A stretch of DNA of 42,208 bases, taken from IMG/VR virus record IMGVR_UViG_3300033552_000021, positions 1-42,208 of that record; one strand, given 5' to 3'. Shown here piece by piece: positions 37,801 to 42,208 of this stretch (positions are counted from its first letter, which is position 1; every line of letters begins with the position of its first letter). The notes below the pieces were generated by a model. The model had not been told where the DNA came from, made no database searches, and saw nothing but the letters and a program-made list of their open reading frames with translations. The DNA is from a virus. Position numbers and translations under genes: made by a program.

Positions 37801-38208
37801 ATACGGACGGCCATTGGTCAGGCTGATTGCGCGCTGCCCTGCTGTGTAATTCGTTCCAGACACCCATCCAGGCAAAGCAGCAGACTGCGCAGCGGTTTGA
37901 GCGCTTAAAGCAGCGGCGGTTTTCTCCGCAGTGGCAAGCGTGACTTGGTTAATGGCAAGCGTTACCTGGTTAGTCGCATTAGTGGCGCTGTTTGCGGATG
38001 ACGTAGCACTGTTTGCAGCGTTTGTCCCGCTGGTCGCTGCGTCGGTTGCATTTGCAGCCACGTTTGTAAGCGCAAGCCTAAGCTGCGGTATCTGCACGTT
38101 TTTAGTGAAGTCATCCAACGCAATAGCTCGGGCCGAAAATGTAGCCCGGTCTGCGCGGTCAGGACTTAGGCCGGGGTCGGTTAGGACAGGTGGTGTAGCA
38201 ATTGGCAT
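34834..38208 (-). CDS. Tail spike/fibre with beta-helix, pectate-lyase-like region
   Basis: 1124 residues. After a short N-terminal head comes an Ala/Thr/Asn coiled-coil-like stretch (about residues 50-110) as in phage fibres, then a small aromatic-plus-Gly module (WVSGTNYTAGQRAISL). The C-terminal half contains WHEVIKVGSGRTFATLRAAVESLYEAG then YNATFLAIPEFVSIRGLG, the start of a pectate-lyase-type beta-helix common in receptor-degrading spikes. The end is beta-rich with LDYGAAIKKGF. It probably binds or cuts surface polysaccharide. Its ATG directly follows the stop of the 308-residue protein. Confidence 0.8.
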   Translation of the reverse strand: MPIATPPVLTDPGLSPDRADRATFSARAIALDDFTKNVQIPQLRLALTNVAANATDAATSGTNAANSATSSANSATNATNQVTLAINQVTLATAEKTAAALSAQTAAQSAALPGWVSGTNYTAGQRAISLTNGRPYMSLTAGVSTTDPATDTARWQLITSNRPIVAVTGTSITATAGNHYVMTNAALSTLTLPALPATGMQVEITFANNRIDNIVARNGSGLLVNDLGAPILEDMVFDAPSVRITLEYAGNAWRFLVDAAIVAEFPTAALNAATALTQAGIATTQAGLAQTAKTQAESARDAAIIGAGVYTTEALGRAAVADGVAFKVQGTGDVAALEYRRTNSTTSALIASYPSSTAVTNLGQASIFVPTANALLLPIKKLQLYGANVTKFYWVRYFFKDDSGIRFNCTIQQLDDAAGTGAIDVASFVSAGATYTGRQEFTMTALGGSGITGTLVVDFSQAAAVFAIYAGSAATLMRADTAASSAALTASQQAVATGIVNANASLTSGLKLPFVDTLSNDFLRSFVKDIFVYGADPAHVYILSQVEIQTFRCSFTLRNITTGVDVARAVVTATISNYNTLQPVWKLARSTLGVGWGGIYAVMRLDWAKAITGTYNYTLATQSGISSTKLRSDEMVSDYLSRDVWHEVIKVGSGRTFATLRAAVESLYEAGSQICARSCYDYQILIDLVDEGTYNATFLAIPEFVSIRGLGVDKTFIAKESNVEDALIEAHFETKFIGLTIISDTGNGSTWLGEYAIHSDDFNKVSLGGVDQVRRLRQSFRRLKLTGGANQNAWIFGCGTSSGQHIRFEDVIAEHRKTDSALPAFGFHNVGPTISVPGIPLSAKPSLVELIGCRSPDATAASVYVQSLGGGNKSRLVLTDCQFGLIQQAVATGELDTDRAADRYEWEYGGVYDGAVIQADADMLVLTTTAGQVPSGTAAALIFGVTDELGRGDKWIKTGTTKSLGARLGDCSVTNKLLTIGVQTCTFNTNLTAATNADVITLINAAITTNPVSEKNIQYEIYPDLGYTRRMLNNSGAAILAGRFVKRISANAIALATGDDDVFGFVFRDILNGLSGAVVVSKNIHAAYITGAAGNGKFGVTAGLLDYGAAIKKGFVNSSILTRY

Positions 38209-39135
38209 CTAGATCAACCCTTTGACGTTAATATTTATAGTGGAATAGACCGGGCCTTCATATGTCACGTCGCCTGACGCAAGCCCGAATACGCTTAAGC
38301 CCTCGTAACCCGTCTGGTCGGTGGCTATCCAGACCGCAGGAATATCGAGGACTGACTGAATCGTTAACAGCGCTGCATCGGCGTCTGCCTTGGGGACGAC
38401 CGCTCGTATATCGAGGTCGGTGGCTTTTGCGCGCCTGATGATTTTTGTATTACCGAATACGTCGGTGCTGATATAGCTGTACGTGATCGGTTTGGCTTTT
38501 GCGCCTGCCAATGTGCCGCCGAAACCGTCAGACAACATCAGGCTTCTAAGGTCGCCTATTGCAAACATTCCGGCTTTGACCGCGATGCCTGCGCCCGCCG
38601 ATAATGTGATCGTCAATTCAGGGTCGGCTTGCGGCAATATGTCTTTAAAAAACGCCTTGCTTGACGACCGAATAACACCAAAATAGTAATCGTAATAGTC
38701 AATCGGAGGCTCTAACAGGTCGATGGTTTTGGTGTAGAAAACAGCACCTGCAGGCGCGTCTTTGACACTGACGCTGACTGTCGCGCCGTCTAAACCATAA
38801 AGAGCAATGGCGTTAAAAAACCCCGGCCTGATTACCATCGTTAACGGTGTGACGATAGTGCTTTGCGAGCTTACAAGCGTGTCAAAAACCGCCCACCTAT
38901 TTGTCGGGCCAACATCAAGCCAGCGCGTCGGCGAGCTTTCGGGCAATGTCGCATCGACGCCCGCAATAAGGTTTTCATAAATGCGGTGAGTTTCAACACG
39001 AATGACTTGCTGGCCTATCGTGTAGCTTGTCGCCGCCGCCCAAACCGCTTCACCGGCTGCAGGCTCTGCAATCGTGCTACTGGTCAACATGGGCGTAGTC
39101 ACTGCGAGAGGGACTAAAACGAATGGGCCGCTCAT
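38209..39135 (-). CDS. Distal tail protein, carbohydrate-binding-like
   Basis: 308 residues. N-terminal SGPFVLVPLAVTTPMLTSST, then AVWAAATSYTIGQQVIRVE and YENLIAGVDATLPES followed by RW, a small aromatic carbohydrate-binding pattern similar to that in the spike. The rest is beta-rich with IDYYDYYFGVIRSS and AGMFAIGDLRSLMLSDGFGG. It is the only gene between the tape measure and the spike, overlapping the former by ATGA, so it probably fills the distal tail or baseplate position. Confidence 0.72.
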   Translation of the reverse strand: MSGPFVLVPLAVTTPMLTSSTIAEPAAGEAVWAAATSYTIGQQVIRVETHRIYENLIAGVDATLPESSPTRWLDVGPTNRWAVFDTLVSSQSTIVTPLTMVIRPGFFNAIALYGLDGATVSVSVKDAPAGAVFYTKTIDLLEPPIDYYDYYFGVIRSSSKAFFKDILPQADPELTITLSAGAGIAVKAGMFAIGDLRSLMLSDGFGGTLAGAKAKPITYSYISTDVFGNTKIIRRAKATDLDIRAVVPKADADAALLTIQSVLDIPAVWIATDQTGYEGLSVFGLASGDVTYEGPVYSTININVKGLI

Positions 39136-42100
39136 TGCGCCATCTCCACCAACAAAGGCCGGGTCTGTTGACCTTGCAGCACTTTAGCCGAAGAACTAGC
39201 CGATTCGTTACCGCGCTCTTGTGCATCAATCATTTGGGTCATCCTTGCTTCAAGCGCCTCAACAGCTTGCAGCAATTGCGCGTTGCTGCTGCCGTTGGCT
39301 GCGGGGTTGTAGGCTTTGGGGACAATCGCCTCACCTTCGTGGATTTTTGCAACCATGTCTGCGGGGACGTAGTTAGTGCCTATCCTGAATTCCGGTAGTC
39401 CGTTGTCACGCGCAAACTTGTTGCTAGTGCCTGGTGCGAAGCCCGCTAGTGCGTCCAGTGAAACCGCGCTGATACCCGCCTCAATGGCGCGGGTGTAAAT
39501 TGCCAGCGGGTCGTTTACGGCAAGTTTGGCCTGTATGAACGCCACAGCCTCGGCACCAGTGAACGATGAGCCGTCTTTTCCGAAAACGTCGATTCCGGTC
39601 TGGTTGTAAACGCCAATAGCACCTCCTGTGCTTGCGTAAACATCCTGCGATGTGCCTGCACCTGTACTGATCGATGTACGTTTCTCAGTGGGCAGCTTGA
39701 CGCCGCTGCCACGAATCTGGTCAATAGCTGAGACTGATCCGATAGCGCCGGTTTTTAATGACCCCAGCAGGGCAGTAATCAAGACGCCTTGCGCCTTTAT
39801 TTCATCGATGAAGGCAGTCTGCAAGCGTTCAACCGCACCGCCCACGCTCAATACGCTGGTATCAATACCGCGTAAAGCGTTGAATTGTTGCAGCGCTGAT
39901 TCTGACTGCGCTTCAAGTTGCAACAACTGATCCTCGGCAATCTTTACCGCCCGCTCGGATTCGCTGAGTTGATCGCCTGCAACATCTTTTAACTGCGCTA
40001 ATTTGGCCGCAAGCAACAACCTGGCTCGCTCTGCTTCAATTTTTGTCGCAAAGTTGTTGTCACCCAAGCCACCAGTTGCGGCAGCAATCGCCTGCTGCAA
40101 TTTCTGCTGGTCAGGCAAACCGCCGCCAGATGTGGCGATGCGCAACGCATCCTGAATAAACGAGCCGCCCTGCCCCGCTTGCTGTGTTTGAGTGCTTTCA
40201 ACACTGCCGTATAACTGTTCAACTTGATCGCGCAGCAGCGTAAAGACGCCAGAGATTTGCGTTCGGGTTTGGTTGGCTGCGTCACGCACTACACCGATGC
40301 GGGTTTTCTCTGCAGCAATGGCTTGCTTGATACCTTCAGCGGCTGCATTGGTCGCAGCCTGTGCGCCGGAAAAACCAGCGGTAGCGTTCGCAAGGGTTAG
40401 CGCAGATGCGGTCTTTGCTGCCTCTTTGAGTCTTGTAGCAGCAGTGGCGATAGCGTCGGCTGTCGCTTTGGTGGCGACATTTAAATCTTCCTGTGCGTAG
40501 ATTTGTTTGAGTATCGACCTAGTCGAGTCGTCCGTTGCATCGCGCAGGGCAATACTCCGCTCTGTCTCCGTACCTTTCAAGATTGCCAGTCGGTCGGTCA
40601 GTCCTTTGTTTGTAGCGGCAAGTGCGTCGGCTGCGGAGGTGGCTTTTTCGGTTGAAAGAGTGGCAGCATCCACAGCAGCGATTTGCACACGCAGGGACTT
40701 CGCGTAGTTGTAAAGGGCCAACTCCCCCTCCGACAGGCCTTTGGTGTCGATCTTGAACTGAAGGGCGTCGGCACCCGCTACATCCCCGCGCTTGCGGGCT
40801 AGTTCAATTTCCAGCGCTGAAATGCCCGCGCCAAAATTCGCCATGCTTGCTGTTAGTGCTTCAGCCGCTGTTTTGGCTGCTTGCCGCGTTTTAATTTCCT
40901 CACGCAACTCTTGGTTGTAATCGTATGCGGCGATCTCTAGCTCGCTGTAGCCAGCAGTGGCAATGAGACGGCGGGCCTTTTCTGCCTCGCCAGTTTTGCC
41001 TTGCAATTCCAAAATGTCAGCGCCGAGACTTAGGCCGTCTTTTTGCAAGCCCTTTAGGGTGTCGCTGATGGTTTCAACAGCAGCAACGACAGTTTTAACA
41101 GCGGCAGCGGCCACTTCAGCGGCAGGCGTGATACCGGCAAACGCGTCAGCGACACCAATCAACGATGCGTAGGTTTTGCGGCCTGACTCTGTTGTAAGGT
41201 CTTGCGCTTCTACGATTGCGCGGAATGATTCGCGTGTGGCTGTAGCTGCGTCAAGCCCGCTGCCTGCAGTCGCTGCGTTAATGCTGGCGATTGTTTGGAC
41301 GCGCTTTTCTTCTTCGCTGTAAAAGTTTTCGTAATATGCACCCAAGTTCGCAGACAGTTTTTCAAGCCCACCACCGGCGGCAATCAATCCTGCAGCAGCG
41401 TCAAAACTGAGGTCGCGCAGCGCTGCGAAGGGCAAACCCGCCACGGCGGTGCGGAAGCTTTCTATTTCGGTTATTTGCTTGTCAATAGTCGCAGCAAAGT
41501 TTTTCAGCGCATCGCCGGATAGCGCGTCAATGTTGACATCTTTGAGCTGGTCTGCAATGATTTTTGGCAGGTCGGATGCGGATTGCAAAGCTTGAAGCGT
41601 CGCCTGGATAAGTTCGTCTTTATATTCAGCGATAGCTTGTTCGGGTGTCTTTGATCCGCGATTGTTCTGAAAGCCCAACCCTGTAGCGCCCTGCCCGAAC
41701 GTCACGCCGTTGGCGAATGTGCCGCCAGCGTATGAAAAGCCCTTGCCCTTTTCCGACGACTCAAAACCAGAAGCAAAGTTGCCTACCTGCTGCGAGCTAC
41801 CTACGCGGGTAAGCAGGCTGTTAATAGCGCCAATTACAGCGTCCTGCGCTTTCATTTGACCGCCGAAATCAACGCCTTTATTTGGGCCACCAGCGATTCG
41901 GGTTTCACTGCCTGCGACGTATTCATATTGCGAGCCAAAGCGTGAATCTTTTTTGCCGCTCAAAATTGCCGCTACCGCACCAGCCGCAATAATTGCCCAA
42001 CCGACCGGCCCGATGGAACCAAGCGCGGCCGTGATGCTGCCACCAATACCGGCAGCGCCAGCAGCCGCCGTGCCAAATGCACCGTTGGTTGCCAGTAGGC

Positions 42101-42208
42101 CAGTTATGCCCGTGCCTGTGACGTTTGCAGCAACCGTGCCTAATGCGTTCGCAATAGACATACCGCCCGCAATTACCTGGCTGGCGACCGTTCCCACGCT
42201 GCCAAGGC
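39132..42208 (-). CDS. Tail tape-measure protein, C-terminal part
   Basis: Continuation of the gene that starts at 2165; positions 42088-42208 repeat 1-121. It has a long helical region: repeated KTAAEALTASMANFGAGISALEIELARKRGD-like segments with EKATSAADALAATNKGLTDRLAILKGTETERS, and at the N-terminal side of this part the hydrophobic GPVGWAIIAAGAVAAILS. The extreme C-terminus (GTNYVPADMVAKIHEGEAIVPKAYN) is the EGE-type motif common at tape-measure C-termini. It ends just before the 308-residue distal tail protein (ATGA). Confidence 0.93.
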   Translation of the reverse strand, partial: LGSVGTVASQVIAGGMSIANALGTVAANVTGTGITGLLATNGAFGTAAAGAAGIGGSITAALGSIGPVGWAIIAAGAVAAILSGKKDSRFGSQYEYVAGSETRIAGGPNKGVDFGGQMKAQDAVIGAINSLLTRVGSSQQVGNFASGFESSEKGKGFSYAGGTFANGVTFGQGATGLGFQNNRGSKTPEQAIAEYKDELIQATLQALQSASDLPKIIADQLKDVNIDALSGDALKNFAATIDKQITEIESFRTAVAGLPFAALRDLSFDAAAGLIAAGGGLEKLSANLGAYYENFYSEEEKRVQTIASINAATAGSGLDAATATRESFRAIVEAQDLTTESGRKTYASLIGVADAFAGITPAAEVAAAAVKTVVAAVETISDTLKGLQKDGLSLGADILELQGKTGEAEKARRLIATAGYSELEIAAYDYNQELREEIKTRQAAKTAAEALTASMANFGAGISALEIELARKRGDVAGADALQFKIDTKGLSEGELALYNYAKSLRVQIAAVDAATLSTEKATSAADALAATNKGLTDRLAILKGTETERSIALRDATDDSTRSILKQIYAQEDLNVATKATADAIATAATRLKEAAKTASALTLANATAGFSGAQAATNAAAEGIKQAIAAEKTRIGVVRDAANQTRTQISGVFTLLRDQVEQLYGSVESTQTQQAGQGGSFIQDALRIATSGGGLPDQQKLQQAIAAATGGLGDNNFATKIEAERARLLLAAKLAQLKDVAGDQLSESERAVKIAEDQLLQLEAQSESALQQFNALRGIDTSVLSVGGAVERLQTAFIDEIKAQGVLITALLGSLKTGAIGSVSAIDQIRGSGVKLPTEKRTSISTGAGTSQDVYASTGGAIGVYNQTGIDVFGKDGSSFTGAEAVAFIQAKLAVNDPLAIYTRAIEAGISAVSLDALAGFAPGTSNKFARDNGLPEFRIGTNYVPADMVAKIHEGEAIVPKAYNPAANGSSNAQLLQAVEALEARMTQMIDAQERGNESASSSAKVLQGQQTRPLLVEMAQ
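42088..42208. repeat. Terminal duplication, right copy
   Basis: Identical to 1-121. It should be removed when the genome is circularised. Confidence 0.95.

Overview
The window is one complete temperate siphophage genome, assembled as a circle and cut open inside the tape-measure gene. Bases 1-121 are identical to 42088-42208, so the unique genome is 42,087 bp and the tape-measure gene runs through the ends. HK97-type head genes, a tape-measure protein, tail tube and tail terminator, a tyrosine integrase and a CI/Cro-type switch support this reading. The host is not encoded here. Protein style (NinB/NinG, a small HNH next to the terminase, a DUF4224-type excisionase, Mom-like and PAPS-reductase-like genes, a DUF3380-type muramidase) suggests a betaproteobacterium, possibly Burkholderiales; this is inference.

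Layout. (1) Immunity region 23.5-24.5 kb: a cro-like gene (minus) diverges from a short CI-like gene (plus), with a 16-bp operator TGTAAACGTGTTTACA beside cro and an identical copy before the rightward operon. (2) Rightward early operon 24.5-30.3 kb (plus): small unknown genes, a YqaJ-like exonuclease, an SSB-like protein with an acidic tip, a MazG-like NTP pyrophosphohydrolase, excisionase-like protein and integrase, then a repeat-rich noncoding stretch that probably holds attP. (3) Leftward early operon 23.75-16.1 kb (minus), tightly packed with ATGA overlaps: small DNA-binding proteins, an HNH nuclease, O-like and P-like replication proteins with iterons inside the O-like gene, a PAPS-reductase-like protein, a Mom-like DNA modification protein, NinG, NinB, and at its end a candidate Q-like late regulator. 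(4) Late control region 16.1-14.9 kb: two similar promoters, two small genes, and a predicted leader RNA of about 220 nt ending at a strong intrinsic terminator. This is the arrangement of lambda pR'/6S RNA/tR'. (5) Late operon (minus), from 14.9 kb down through position 1 and on from 42.1 to 31 kb: two HNH genes, terminase, portal, protease, capsid, repeat-rich virion proteins, connectors, tail tube, tail assembly chaperone with a -1 frameshift signal, tape measure, distal tail protein, tail spike, glycine-rich fibre and lysis genes with nested spanins.

The most interesting points are: the inferred antitermination circuit, together with terminator-like hairpins placed just before the start codons of selected late genes, two of which share an exact 20-nt motif; a virion-region protein made of twelve exact-length 22-residue repeats; a Mom-like plus PAPS-reductase-like pair that may hypermodify phage DNA; duplicated repressor operators; and a distal tail module with no recognisable lambda-type K/I/J hub. 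All protein assignments come from reading translated sequence and motif memory; no database search was run.
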